In this document: one piece after another, positions 1-10,849 of the stretch
Numbering within the stretch: the stretch's first letter is position 1
Layout: each line of letters opens with the position of its first letter
Source: Ursus arctos
Lineage: Eukaryota; Chordata; Mammalia; Carnivora; Ursidae
Reading direction: 5' to 3'
Assembly (NCBI RefSeq): GCF_023065955.2
Contig: NW_026622852.1
Coordinates: 11,734,423-11,798,422, forward strand
Length of the DNA: 64,000 bases
Program-made: the position numbers and the translations under genes
Notes under the pieces: generated by a model
Seen by the model: only the letters and a program-made list of their open reading frames with translations
The model's database searches: none
Told to the model about the DNA's origin: nothing

Positions 1-1361
1 TTTTGAATGTGTCCTTGCTAAATGGGTGATTGATGTGAGTATAAATGAGTTTGTAGAATACACATTAAAAACTGTTCAATAAATGCTATTAATGTGAAGG
101 ATAATTTCACTAGTATAAAATACGGTCCTTTATATTAGTGACAATGACACATAAGAAATTATGGAAGCTAGACTCTTTGGTTTTGCTACCGCAACAAAAA
201 AGGATGGCTTTGTTTCAGCCAAATCCTGAAGTTGTATGTAACACTGAAGTTCAGAATTGGATCTAGAAACTGGAATTGTGGTATGAAAGGACTTCTTAGA
301 TTGTTGGAGGAGGTCTGCTTGTGGCAAGATTAGTATTTATCACACCTGATTCAGATGCAGAATCACTGAGTCATTTTCTTTTTTACTGAAAAGCCTTTCA
401 TTTTAGAGGTGAAACAACACAAAATATCTTATCCATAACTTAATGGAGCATAATCTTAGAAAGCCACAGGCAAAGGTTATCCTTCCCGTGCGTGTATGTG
501 TATCTGAAGGGTGTGTAAAGCCAGTGCTAATGTTTGCATGTGACAGAGATATTCGGGGAAATAACCATGTCCTATTTTTTAAGCCATTTTTCCATTCCCA
601 GCTCCATGAACCTGATCTTATCCACAAAGTAAGCTTTACACCTAGAATTATTTCTTTTTGAGAACAGATACGCTGGAGTATGTGGCCAATGTTCTTAAGT
701 GGAAGGCCCCTCTTCAGGCAAACATTTGTTTCTATGAAACTGAGTTTTTTGCCTATGTTAATGCAGGATGATATTTGTATTAAAACAGTATACCTTTGGT
801 GTTTGACCACTAATTTGAAATCTCTGATTAGATGTGTCAAGGCTGTTCTCTTGGCTTAAAACTGATTATTTCTACCTTGTTGCAGACAATCATTTTTAAC
901 ATCTCTGATATTTGGAGGTGAAAAAAATGCTTTTGCTAAGGACAATTTATTAGAGTGGAAAAGCCTTCAGCTTGAGAATATATTAACAGAGGAAAAATTG
1001 ATCTTCATTTTACTTTAATATGCCTTACTACTTTATTGCTTACTGATATGATTTATTATGCAATTAGAATAAATAAGGTACTCTTTTTTTTACTGTTAAA
1101 TAGGGCAAATGAATTTGTATTATTCTACTTTTACTGAGTTATATTGAGATTTCATTTTAGCATGAGTAATATCAAGTCTTTTCACTTGTGGGTTTAAACT
1201 GGCAACATATCAGTTAAAAATAGCTGTTTCCAATTAACATGATGTTTTTATAAAATCTATACTTATTTACTAATTTTTAAAATTACTTTGTCAAGCATTT
1301 ATTGTGGACATACCTTTATAGTAAGAGGGGAAGGTTCATTACAGCGTAGAATTTATTAGGT
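1..1361. other. Unassigned AT-rich DNA, no gene seen
   Basis: No recognisable repeat, exon or RNA gene. Short open frames occur on both strands and overlap each other around 400-840, which is typical of noise. They have no domain, no signal sequence and no supporting splice or promoter context. Confidence 0.5.
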
Positions 1362-2050
1362 CATTGTGTAATTCTCCAGAGCTGCCATAAAAAAGTATCA
1401 AATTGAGTGTCTTTAACAACAGAAATTTATTGTCTCACTCTTTTGGAGCCTTGATGACGGCGACCATAAGGCCATGCTCCCTCCAAAGGCCCTAGGCAGG
1501 AGTCTGTGTCAGGTTTCTTTCCTAGCTTCTAGTAGTTTGTTGGCAATCTTTGGCTTTTCTTGGTTTGTTTACACATCACCCTGATCTCTGTCTTCTTGTT
1601 AGCATGGTTTTCTCCTTGTCTGTGTCCAAATTTCCCCTCTCTCTAAGGACACCAGTCGTTTTTTATTGGAGGCCCACCCTACACCAGTATGATCGCATTT
1701 TAGCTTAAGTAATTACCTGTGCAGTGACCCTATTTCCAAATAAGGTCACATTCTGAGGTATTGGGGATTAGGATTTCAGCATATGGGGGCGCCTGGGTGG
1801 CACAGCGGTTAAGCGTCTGCCTTCGGCTCAGGGCGTGATCCCGGCGTTCTGGGATCGAGCCCCACATCAGGCTCCTCCACTAGGAGCCTGCTTCTTCCTC
1901 TCCCACTCCCCCTGCTTGTGTTCCCTCTCTCGCTGGCTGTTTCTCTCTCTGTCAAATAAATAAATAAAATCTTAAAAAAAAAAAAAAAAGGATTTCAGCA
2001 TATGAAGTTTTTAGAAGGGGAGGGGAACATAGTTCAATCCATAATAGCCG
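1362..2050 (-). mobile_element. MaLR-type LTR (MLT1/MST-like), antisense, split by a SINE
   Basis: Read on the minus strand, the sequence follows a MaLR solo LTR. It has a segment matching 'aatgtgacc...ggaaatagggtc' (about 1715-1760), 'ggtgtcctta' near 1650, and the terminal 'aataaatttctgttg..aagacactca' block near 1400-1425, which carries the polyadenylation signal of this LTR class. The element is interrupted at 1786-1989 by a SINE. No internal retroviral sequence flanks it, so it is a solitary, decayed LTR. The subfamily is assigned from memory of the consensus. Confidence 0.65.
1771..2004 (+). mobile_element. SINEC-type SINE (young subfamily) with 15-bp TSD
   Basis: The body at 1786-1989 starts gggcgcctgggtggcacagc and carries a tRNA-like A box, a B box (gggatcgagcc) and a CT-rich middle. 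It ends aaataaataaataaaatctt followed by an A tail. It is flanked by a perfect 15-bp duplication, ggatttcagcatatg, at 1771-1785 and 1990-2004. It lies inside the MaLR LTR and is therefore younger than it. Confidence 0.95.
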
Positions 2051-2230
2051 TTATTTGTGTGAAAAGATTCACCACAGTGTTTTTCTAAATACTGTATTTA
2101 ACATTAAAAGGACAATTCAGTCTGTAAATAATAACTTTATTACGTTGAATGAGATATGCTTTCTTCCTTTCAATGAGTTTGGTTAGGATTTATAACATTA
2201 TAGACTATATATCTTCTATTTTTTGTTTTT

Positions 2231-2416
2231 TAAGAGATTTATTTATTTTAGAGAGTGTGAGAATAATGGGGAGGGGCAGAGGGAGAGAACCTTCAAGCAG
2301 ACTCCCCGCTGACCATGGAGCCTGACACAGGGCTTGATCCCACCACCCATGAGATCATGACCTGAGCCGAAACCAAGAGTGGGGCGCTTAACCAACTGAA
2401 CTATCCAGGTGCCCCC
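2231..2416 (-). mobile_element. Older SINEC-type SINE, antisense
   Basis: On the minus strand it reads gggggcacctggatagttcagttgg, then an A/B box region, then a tail ending aaataaataaatctct. It is more diverged than the young copies: the B box region is altered and gaga-rich sequence replaces the tct-rich middle. A rough duplication of cttctgtttttt-like sequence flanks it (near 2213 and 2416). Confidence 0.85.
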
Positions 2417-2419
2417 TTC

Positions 2420-2869
2420 TGTTTTTTTACCTGATAGAACTCATATTCGGTTAGATTGTGTGTTATGTAGAATATAGTCTGCTGCATGATTATGGTCCTG
2501 CTCAGATTCATTAACTGGAAAATTTTAATTACATTGGTATTATACGCCTTTCTGTTTAATCTCTGCATGCTTTTATCACATTTAAAATGCTATATTTTAT
2601 ATAGGTGCTTTGCCCTGGAGAATGTTGCATAAATCTGTTTAGGCATTTATTGTTTTGGTGAGACTTCAAACTTGTTAAGGTATTTATTAAATATTTAATA
2701 TATATTTGATGTATTTAATATTATATATTAGCTTTGATATATATCTAATTAAATATATAATTAGTTATAACTTTGAAGTGAGGTTCTCAGTTCCTTAACT
2801 GCCTGCTGTAAGCAGTAAAACTTCTGCCGCCTTCAAAATCTCAAGTATGACCTACTGGCTGACACAGGT
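2420..2869. other. Unassigned DNA with an AT-rich core
   Basis: No gene is seen. Positions about 2665-2765 are nearly pure A/T, with many tatatt and aatatt blocks, and could be an eroded AT microsatellite. Confidence 0.4.
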
Positions 2870-3015
2870 TTCTATACCTGCAGTCTTTGTCAGGTTCTTA
2901 ACCTGGCGTCCATAATAAACCGTGGAGGGCCTATGTATTTTCTAAAATTATATGCCACATTTTATATGTGCATTTTTCTGAGGGAGAGGGTTTTTAGCCT
3001 GTCATCAGCTTCTTG
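2870..3015 (+). mobile_element. hAT-Charlie-type MITE fragment (diverged)
   Basis: The order 'ggttcttaacctgg.gtccat', 'aaattatatgccacatttt.tatgtgcatttttctgagggagagggt', then 'catcagcttctt' matches the common non-autonomous hAT-Charlie type. No coding capacity is present. Which MER family it belongs to was not resolved by eye. Confidence 0.5.
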
Positions 3016-3487
3016 AAGGAATTCCTAATTCCTATCCCGCCCTTTCCCCGATCAAAGTAAAAATGCTGTGTAACAAATTGATCATGTCCTCAGGAGAGAA
3101 TGCGGTGGTTCTGACAGTAACAATCACAGCATCCACTCTATTACTGGGCTTTAGAATGTCTGTTCAAAAGTGCAGTCTTCTCTGAACTAATTTTAGGGGC
3201 AATCAAATATAAAAAACCTTTCCAGGGTGTCAGGATTGAATGAGATAATGTCTGTGAGAGTGCCATGCTTGCATAATAAGGATAACTTGAACCATGTTTA
3301 AAAAAAAAAAGGTGGTCAGTGAGCTCTAACTTACTGATACACTTGGCAAATGGACGTGTGGTGGGGTTTGAAATGAAAGTGGCTGCTGACAATAATATCC
3401 CTTGAGACTGAGATTCTTCTTGATTGAGTTTTTGTTGTTGACACAGTTACATTTTTTTGCAAGCCTTTTCCCCCCACAGTGATTCTC
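3016..3487. other. Unassigned DNA
   Basis: No gene or clear repeat is seen apart from a short A run near 3300-3310. Open frames on the minus strand here run into the neighbouring SINE and dinucleotide repeat and are not credible genes. Confidence 0.4.
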
Positions 3488-3524
3488 GTGTGTGTGTGTG
3501 TGTGTGTGCGTGTGTGTGTGTGTG
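3488..3524. repeat. (TG)n microsatellite
   Basis: About 18 TG units with one interruption (tgcg near 3508). It abuts the tail end of an antisense SINE. Confidence 0.95.
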
Positions 3525-3739
3525 TTTTAAGGATTAACTTATTTATTTGAGAGAGAGAAAAACCGTGCGAGTGTGTGCACGTGCTAGGGGGAGGGACAGA
3601 GGGAGAGAGAGAATCCCCAAGCAGACTCCTCACTGAGCGCAGAGCCTGACCTTGGGCTCCATCCCAGAACCCCAAGATCATGTCCTGAGCTGAAATCAAG
3701 AGCTGGCCACTTAACCGACTGAGCCACCCAGGTGCTCCA
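3525..3739 (-). mobile_element. Older SINEC-type SINE, antisense
   Basis: On the minus strand the head reads ggagcacctgggtggctcag, followed by a degenerate A/B box region and a tail of aaataaataagtt type. It contains a purine-rich stretch (gagagagag) and a short gtgtgtgc insertion around 3570. The body is more diverged than the young subfamily copies. No clear target-site duplication was found, perhaps because the (TG)n tract has expanded at one end. Confidence 0.85.
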
Positions 3740-4817
3740 TTCTTTAATGTTTTAAATTGAATTTATATGAGTTTTGGTTTTAGTCTACTTGAAAAATTTT
3801 GATGTACCTCTCAAATTAATTAGAAATACCCCTGAAAATGACATCAAGACTTGGGGGAAATGGTTAATGTTTTGAGGAAAAGATATCATGTGGGAGGGAG
3901 GGACTTAATGTTGGGGCATGAGGATGGGGACTTAAGCTTGCAAAGCAGAGGCTATTCTGCCAAGTCCCTTGTGAGGCATTCATATTTCCAGGGCTTCACG
4001 CAATCCCAGGGCTTTCATTGGAGTTTGTAGCTTGAGGAAGTGAGAGAGGAGGGCAAGACTTATTGCTAAGTGAATAAGGAGAATTGGGGGAGGTGGAGTT
4101 TAAGAACAGCTCCAGTGTTTAAAGGAGTGGGGATTTCCTTCAGAAGTTAAGGCCAGATAGGCAAGATTCTGGAGGATAAGAAATCAGAAGATTTCCTTGA
4201 CTTCTCTTTTTTTTCCTTTCTATTCTTTTGATCCTTTATACCTTTGTTCTCTTCTGCATGTGGCACCAAGAGGGGACACAGGAGAGGCTCAGGAAAATGA
4301 AGTTGGTTAAACTCACAGGTTTTAGGGAGACAGAGTCGCTGCATCCTTGAGGGGGCTGCATAGAGGAGGGCCAAGAGAGTGGGCTCAGCCAAGCAGGTGG
4401 GGAGCCGAGAGAGTGAGAAGACCAGTGGGTAAGTGCTTTCATTGGAGTCAGGGTGAAGTACACAAGAGAAGGCAGAGGGGATTTCCTTGGTGCATTTGAA
4501 TGTTACTAGGTCACAGGGGCAGGCAGAGAAAGGAACTTGTGGTGAGGCCCGCCTTATCCCAGTGGTACACTTGGTCACCTGGGTGGGTTGCTCACAGCTT
4601 GCATATGTGGGGATGTTAAGGCAGCAAGAAACAAAATATGAAGAATTATAATTTTACAGGACAGCCTCAGTTTGTTTGTTTTTGTTTTTTGGTTTGGATT
4701 TTCTTTATTGCCCTAATCCCTTTGGAGTCTAAATGTTTAAAAGTGATTTATATGGTCTATAATGGACAATGAAGACTAAGAAGAGAGGTGTAGCTATTAC
4801 CTATTAAATTGTCATGA
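3740..4817. other. Unassigned DNA
   Basis: No repeat or gene is recognised. A minus-strand frame of about 143 codons at 4147-4578 has no family motif and a second frame overlaps it, so I treat it as chance. Confidence 0.4.
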
Positions 4818-5144
4818 TTGTTAAGACCCTGTCAAGTGCTCTTGCAGACTATCGATAAAATATTTTCAAATGACAATAAATCATCAGCTGAGTCTGATGC
4901 TTCAGGAAATAAATTTACTGTTATGAAGACTTTACATTTAGTACAACTTCTAAATTTGGAGTATGATATTCTAGTTGGGTTGCTCTCACCTCCTTCTCCC
5001 CAGCCCCAGGTCAGATCGTATATGGCATGGGTGACTGTGGAGGAGCTTTCTATAATTTGTGACGACCAGCCAGCTCCTGAGAGGATTGTTGAGATGCTTA
5101 GGTCTCTGAAGGACCACGAGGCAGTATTTTGTGGCCTCTTCTGA
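4818..5144 (+). other. Unrecognised 108-codon open frame, weak exon or pseudogene candidate
   Basis: This uninterrupted frame lies outside any repeat I recognise. Its translation is compositionally protein-like: an acidic/Ser-rich part near residues 14-30, a Leu-rich stretch (LHLVQLLNLEYDILVGLL) near residues 39-56, and an acidic C-terminus. The sequence just before codon 11 (ctcttgcag at 4840-4848) resembles a splice acceptor. The sequence at 5007-5013 (ccaggtc) resembles a donor, though downstream coding continues past it. No family, promoter or partner exon was recognised. A chance frame remains the most likely explanation. Confidence 0.15.
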
Positions 5145-5283
5145 ATAATGATATTGGAAAGAAATAGAAATGTCTTTCTTATAATTCAAACTGAACTTTC
5201 CCCGTAGATCTTAATTGGAGCAGTTCCATAATGCTAATATCTCAGTATCAAAGTACAAGACTTGTTAGGCACATGCGGCTAGC

Positions 5284-5515
5284 CTGCCTATGCTTTTTTT
5301 TTTTTTTAAAGATTTTATTTATTTATTTATTCGACAGAGATAGAGACAGCCAGCGAGAGAGGGAACACAGGCAGGGGGAGTGGGAGAGGAAGAAGCAGGC
5401 TCATAGCGGAGGAGCCTGATGTGGGGCTCGATCCCAGAACGCCGGGATCACGCCCTGAGCCAAAGGCTGATGCTTAACCGCTGTGCCACCCAGGCGCCCC
5501 CTGCCTATGCTTTTT
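5284..5515 (-). mobile_element. SINEC-type SINE (young subfamily), antisense, with 15-bp TSD
   Basis: The body at 5299-5500 reads, on the minus strand, ggggcgcctgggtggcacag, then a B box in gggatcgagcc, and ends aaataaataaaatcttt plus an A run. Perfect 15-bp duplications, ctgcctatgcttttt, lie at 5284-5298 and 5501-5515. Divergence from the other young copies is low, indicating recent insertion. Confidence 0.95.
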
Positions 5516-6245
5516 AATGTTCAGGAAATATCGTCCACAGCGAACACTCCCATTGGGGAAGGAAAGAATGGGAGTCATCGCAGTTATCGTCCATACGGTG
5601 ATGTCACATGGGTACGCACTGTGAAGTCCCAGCTCCTAGAGTAGAGGAAGTTCCTTGGTTTTACCCTGGTTCTGTAATCAGGAAGAACTCTTTTGTTCTG
5701 TCTTCTCTCTGGCCAGAATCTAAAGAGGGTGACAGGGAGTGTGACCTCTGTGGGAGCTGCAGACCTTCTTTAGTTGGCTTCCTGTTTATTTAATATTTGT
5801 GGGTTGTTTTACAGTTACAGGCTTTCACTACTCATGGCTCATGGCTGATTTGACCCATAAAATTCCTTCAAAAACTTAAGAGACTTCTGATCTGTTTTCT
5901 TCTTGTCAATTCCATCTGCTAGTTACTACAGTAGAATGTGTTTGGTTTCCATTGATCCAGTGGATCTTTTTTCTATGTTATTTCAGCCGGTAAGTTTGGT
6001 TGTGTTAATCTGAACTTTGCAAGAGTGCTTCGTGCTTTGGTTTAACCAAGAAGTCTTAAGGGATGTTGATTGCTCATAGCTCTTTTCATTCTTTCTTTCC
6101 TCATTATTTGCTTCAGGGATCCAGGATGACTGGGGGGTGGAGTTGGGTTCTTCCATCTTTAACACGTGGTTTTCAAGATTGCCAAAGGGAAAGACTATGT
6201 TGGAAGGAGCATGGGAGATTTCTGTGGCCCAGGCCTGGAAGGAGA
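5516..6245. other. Unassigned DNA
   Basis: No gene, RNA or repeat is recognised. Overlapping frames on both strands at 5983-6351 extend into the adjacent LTR and are treated as noise. Confidence 0.4.
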
Positions 6246-7088
6246 GTGTGGTAGGCAGGATGCTAAGACCCTCAGTGACCCTCCCTCTTGTATTGTCGCC
6301 TCCTCTTTGAGTGAGAGCCATCCTGTCACTATGAAAAGATGTCCCTCCTGAAATTGTTACTTTATAAGGGAAAAGGGAGAATATACATTTGGGATTAATC
6401 CAGTCATACGAACCCGTTAAAAGCAGAGCATTTTCTCTTTCTGGTAGTGGAAGGGGAAGTCTAAAAGATTGGAAGCATGAGAAGGACGTTAGATGTGCTA
6501 TTGCTGTTAAAGATGGAGCCCCATGTGAGAAGGAATGTACTCAGCCTCCAGGAGTAGAGAGCAGATTCTATTTTATTTTATTTTATTTTATTTTATTTTA
6601 TTTTATTTTTTAAAGATTTAATTTTCCAGAGAGAGAGTGAAAGAGAGCACAAGGAAGGGGCGTGGCAGGCAGAGGGAGCAGCAGACTCTCCACTGAGCAG
6701 GGAGCCAGATGTGGAACTCGGTGCCAGGATGCTGGGATCATGACCTGAGCCAAAGGCAGACGCTTAACTGACTGAGCCACCCAGGCGCCCCGAGAGCAGC
6801 ATTTAGATGGCAGCCAGCAAGGAAACAGGGACCTTAGACCCACAGTCTTAAGGACCTGGATTCTGCCAACAAACTGAATGGAAGAGAATTCTTTCCCAGC
6901 ATCTGCAGTGAGGAGCCCGCTCTAGATCTGCCACCTTGATCTTGGCCATGTGAGACCCTGAGCAGAGAACCCAGTGATGCTGGCCCAAACTTTTGACCTG
7001 TAGAACCGTGAGCTAATAAATGACTACAGTTTTTAAGCTGCTAAGTGTGTGATAATTTGTTATGCAACAACAGAAAGTTAATAGAAAA
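6246..7088 (+). mobile_element. MaLR-type LTR, sense, split by a SINE
   Basis: The left end reads tgtggtaggcaggatgctaagacc. It continues through 'gatgtccctcctg..aattgttactttataa..ggga' and 'gctattgctgttaaagatggagcccc'. After the SINE it goes on to 'ctgccaccttgatcttggccatgtgagaccc' and the 3' block 'gaaccgtgagctaataaatgactacagttttta', with an aataaa signal, ending 'gttatgcaacaacagaaagttaatag'. This order is the LTR of mammalian MaLR elements. No internal coding region is attached, so it is a solitary LTR. Confidence 0.7.
6557..6799 (-). mobile_element. SINEC-type SINE, antisense, with an expanded ATTTT tail
   Basis: The body reads ggggcgcctgggtggctcagtc on the minus strand and carries the usual A/B boxes. 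The 3' tail (left end, 6568-6608) has become a (TTTTA)n array on the plus strand. A short 8-bp duplication, gagagcag, flanks it at 6557-6564 and 6792-6799. It interrupts the MaLR LTR. Confidence 0.9.
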
Positions 7089-8413
7089 AAACAGTCACTT
7101 CTGTTTATGTTCAGTTGCCTGGAACTTATAACATAGCCAAACTATGGAACTCCTAAGTGCAAGGAAGGCTGGGAACTGTAGTCAAACAGTGTACCCAGAA
7201 TGTAGAAGGAGTGTTGGTAAGAAGCTAGAAGTCTTTGTTCTCTTGTGCCTGTAATACACTCGTTTGCTTGTGTGCTCTTGAGTATACACACACATACATA
7301 TACACAAAATACACACAATTTAAGTGTAATTTGCTGAATCAACTTTTCTTATAATGTAAGGTTCTGTGTTCCATATGTCTTTTTAAATACATTTGATATT
7401 TTATAGGTTTAGGTTTTTTGATGTTTAGATGTTTTCCTCTGATGAAACACATGCTTCTTTTTGTGTTTCCTGATCAACTGTAAATAGTGAGGCTGTTAAT
7501 TTCTGAGCAGCCTCTTAGCCTGGTAGTACAGTGACAGCTTCATTGACCTTGGAGTGGAGAAACTGTAGAACATGGAGGAGTTTTTGGAATTATTAGTCTC
7601 CATCAAAGCATCTGGGATTTTTACTAGTGAGAGTAGAGTGGTCGGCTGTTCACGCTACATCTGTTTCTGTGCTTGTGGAAGGCCTGTGGCAACACAGACA
7701 CAAATGAAATGCCCTTATTGAGTATGGGCATATGAAACAGCTACATGGTAATGAGAAGCTGTTCATTAAGTGATTGGGGATTGCAGGTGCACGTGGCACA
7801 CTTTGCGTTGTTTGTCTGTGTATGTTAGTTCCATGCTCTTGGACGTGATTTGCAGATCCATAGCCCTGAATGATTTTCTAAATGCAGCTGGTGGACAGTG
7901 CCAGGCATATTTTGGAAAGGATGAAGTCTGGCACCCTCAGATGTCCTGTAAGGATGTGGTATCAGTTGGGTAGCTTGGCTGGGAGAGAATAGTCAGGCAT
8001 GGTCCCTGATGAAGTAACCTGAAGGTGAAGTGTCTTGTTGGAATTGATTCCAGAGTAGATACAGCTTTCACCCTTATTCTCTGTGATTGCTGCCTACTGA
8101 AGCGACCCTGGTGTGCTGCTTCATGTTGAGTGAATGCTGCATATGGTGGCTTGCTGGACATATTTATATTGTTTATTAAACTGCTTAAGTGGCTATTTCT
8201 ATACAAGACCTACAAACCCAAACCCTTTGCTGGCTGTGGCCTTCCTCCATCATGTTTGTAGACTGACTAACGTAAGTACTTTATGGAGGTGTTCCTCATG
8301 AATACCACCATCACGATTTTACTCATGAAAGTTGATATCCTATTATCTAGAGATTCTGTTTTGCTTCTTAATTTCAACCTTGCACCTGAGTTGTATCTCT
8401 TTCCCCTTTAAAC
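7089..8413. other. Unassigned DNA
   Basis: No gene is seen. A short CA/TA-rich patch (cacacacatacatatacac) occurs near 7266-7290. Small frames at 7770-7973 (+) and 7937-8206 (-) overlap at their ends and lack motifs. Confidence 0.4.
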
Positions 8414-8634
8414 TAAGTTTAACAGGGGCGCCTGGGTGGCACAGCGGTTAAGCGTCAGCCTTCGGCTCAGGGCGTGATCCCGGCATTATGGGATCGAGCC
8501 CCACATCAGGCTCTTCCGCTATGAGCCTGCTTCTTCCTCTCCCACTCCCCCTGCTTGTGTTCCCTCTCTCACTGGCTGTCTCTATCTCTGTCGAATAAAT
8601 AAATAAAATCTTTAAAAAAAAATTAAGTTTAACA
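8414..8634 (+). mobile_element. SINEC-type SINE (young subfamily) with 11-bp TSD
   Basis: The body at 8425-8623 begins ggggcgcctgggtggcacag. It has a B box at gggatcgagcc, the cttcttcctctcccactccc middle and an aaataaataaaatctttaaaaaaaa tail. The perfect duplication taagtttaaca is at 8414-8424 and 8624-8634. Confidence 0.95.
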
Positions 8635-9884
8635 AACACAATTGTTTGTCATTAAGCTCTTTCCTGTTTGTCTCATCCACTACTCTCTGTGCGTCTTTGG
8701 TCCCTTTGAAACTCACAAATCCAAAACCTTTTGATTTTCCACTGTTTTTGGTCATTACCTTCACCTTAAACCCAGTCCAGATTTTTCAGAGAGATACTTA
8801 CAGTGCTCATCATTCATCTCGTCTCTAAGTTTCTTTATGTAGACATGGAAACCACCTTTTTCCTAGCTCCAAGAGAAGCTGGGAAAACTTGTCATTATTT
8901 ACAGAATTTAGATGATCACAAAATACTTGAACATTTTAGATGCATTTCATTTTTTACAAGCTCTTTCACCTTTTTATGTCTCAGATGTACACATTTAAAG
9001 AATTTTGATCCATTTTTACCATAAACTACCTTAAATAAAGGATGTCTTATACAGTTTATCATAAAATCTCTCAGTGTATTTGTCTAAATTTTGATGATTG
9101 TTACTGTACTTTTATGAGGCAATGAATTATGCTGATATCTTGTGATATGTGTTGGTTTGCCTTTTATAATCTAAATTCTTGGTGTCTGATGTCACTGTAT
9201 CTTCTGGTTGCTACCATGAATGACTCAAGTGAATTGAGGCAGTCAACTTTTGTAGACTCTTTCCATATGGCTATGGTGATATAATTTGTCCCCCCCTTTT
9301 GTTACTCAGTTTTATCTTCATGAGTTTTGGGCATCTGTAGTCATCTTTACATTATTGACTTTACTTTAAAAACGAATCATTATATCGTTTTCATAAATGG
9401 AAAAACCACTGTCACTTTTCATAAATAGAAGTTTAGGAATCATCGTACAAAAAATGTTAAATCCTAGATACTCTTGCTGGAGTAAATCTGTGAGCTTGAA
9501 GTTTACTCTGCTTTTGTTTAAAAAGGAGATTAACATATAAGATAAGTAGCACATATCCTGATGATACACTGAGACCTCATCCCTCACTAAATCAGAATAA
9601 CTGAAAGAAGAATAAAGTGAATTACCTTCACTGAGGGAATCAGTGTTATTAAGGACACACGTCTGCACCAACAGTATTGTTCAAAACTTGCCCCCTCCCA
9701 CAATCTATTTAAATGGTTGGCTATTTTTAGCCTATCAGGGTATTTTCTGCCCATGACAGGGGATGTAATTATGGATCCTAAAAGGTCACTTGCTTAGAGC
9801 AGCACTGAGTCACCTGTCCTCATGTTCGGAAGGGAGGCACAGGTGTACTTCAAGAGAAGATCTTGAAATCATTTAGAAAATGGT
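8635..9884. other. Unassigned DNA, possible regulatory stretch at its end
   Basis: No gene or repeat is recognised. The stretch 9710-9830 contains a MEF2-type box and is listed separately. Confidence 0.4.
9721..9730. promoter_or_regulatory. MEF2-type site (ctatttttag)
   Basis: The 10-mer ctatttttag fits the MEF2 consensus YTAWWWWTAR exactly. It sits in low-repeat sequence with tgagtcacctg about 85 bases downstream. A single motif carries little weight: the same 10-mer also occurs near 19468. Confidence 0.2.
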
Positions 9885-9899
9885 GAAAGGCCACACATT

Positions 9900-10030
9900 G
9901 TGAAGCTGTATAGAACATGGTCAGCAAGAGCCCAGGCTTAGAAGCCCAGAGACTTCAGATCTTATAATTTCCCCATCCTAAGGACCCGTGAGACCTCAGA
10001 CAAGTCACTTGATTGCAACTCGTTGTCATT
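9900..10030 (+). repeat. MIR SINE fragment (diverged)
   Basis: The order 'agcaagagcccaggcttagaagcc..gac', then 'gagacctcagacaagtcacttga' matches MIR sense order (tRNA-like head to core). It is heavily decayed. Confidence 0.4.
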
Positions 10031-10120
10031 GCTGAGTCCCACAGTTGCGGTAATATGGTCTTGGGCATGAGTTTAGTTTCTGACATTTTATGCTTTGGTC
10101 TTGTTCTCCTCTCATTCATT

Positions 10121-10660
10121 ATCTAAGTGTCTCTATAGTGATCTTTCTAAAGAGCAAATCTAATGTTGCTCCTCTGCTTAAAATTCTTCAGTGGCTCCTT
10201 ATGGCTTTTGGCACAAAGCATAAGAATCATTAAGGAGTGTGGAGTGTGATCTGACCCCTGTTTACCAGTCTAGTCTCTTGGCTCACAGCTCTTTCTGTGT
10301 GTGCTTAGCTTTTACAGCTTTGTTCCACACAAACTTAACTTGCCTTTGAGCCTTTGCACCATGCTGACTCTTCGTAGAAATCCCCCTTCCCTCTTTTCTC
10401 AGTCTCAGCTTGCTGTTCTTTCAGAGAGATTTGTCTTTGCCTCATTTGGTGTGGGTCACATGCCCTTCCAGGTGCAATGAAAATTGCCCGTTACACTTCT
10501 TTTAAGCATAGCACTTGGCCCACTACACTGCAAGCACCTATTATTTTTTTGTTGGTATCCCGCAGGGTGGATATAAAGAAGAGACTCTGTCTTTGCTGTT
10601 CTTCATTGTGTCCCCAGTGCCTGGGGTATCATAGTGGGCATTCAACTAATGTTTGTTTTC
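10121..10660 (+). repeat. L2 LINE 3' end, sense
   Basis: Landmarks in sense order: 'caaatctaatgttgctcctctgcttaaaattcttcagtggctcc', 'gatctgacccctgtttacc', 'ctttgagcctttgcaccatgctgactct', 'catagcact', and finally 'cattgtgtccccagtgcctgggg..catagtgggcattcaactaatgttt'. This is the L2 3' region including its terminal motif. It is ancient and non-coding. Confidence 0.8.
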
Positions 10661-10849
10661 TGTTTATCCATACTTATATGTATTTAGAAGGGGTTATCCT
10701 ATGCATCTCTTTTTAATCTGCTTATTCTGCTTAAAAATACATCATATATTTTTAAGAGTTTATTTAAATGTGAAATTGAAACATGCTCTCATAAAATTGT
10801 AGGTTTTAAATAAACTTTCCTAACTGTAAATATGGCTAGCATGGCTGGG

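Noticed and set aside
403..840. 145-codon minus-strand frame with an overlapping plus-strand frame at 443-661
   Set aside because: Mutually antisense frames with no motif or composition bias; treated as noise.
4147..4578. 143-codon minus-strand frame
   Set aside because: Its C-terminus is a lysine-rich low-complexity run from a t/c-rich stretch, and a second frame overlaps it; no motif.
8425..8500. tRNA-like A and B boxes in the SINE heads (also at 1786, 48365 and others)
   Set aside because: The heads descend from a tRNA but lack a foldable acceptor/anticodon cloverleaf and are flanked by SINE bodies; not tRNA genes.
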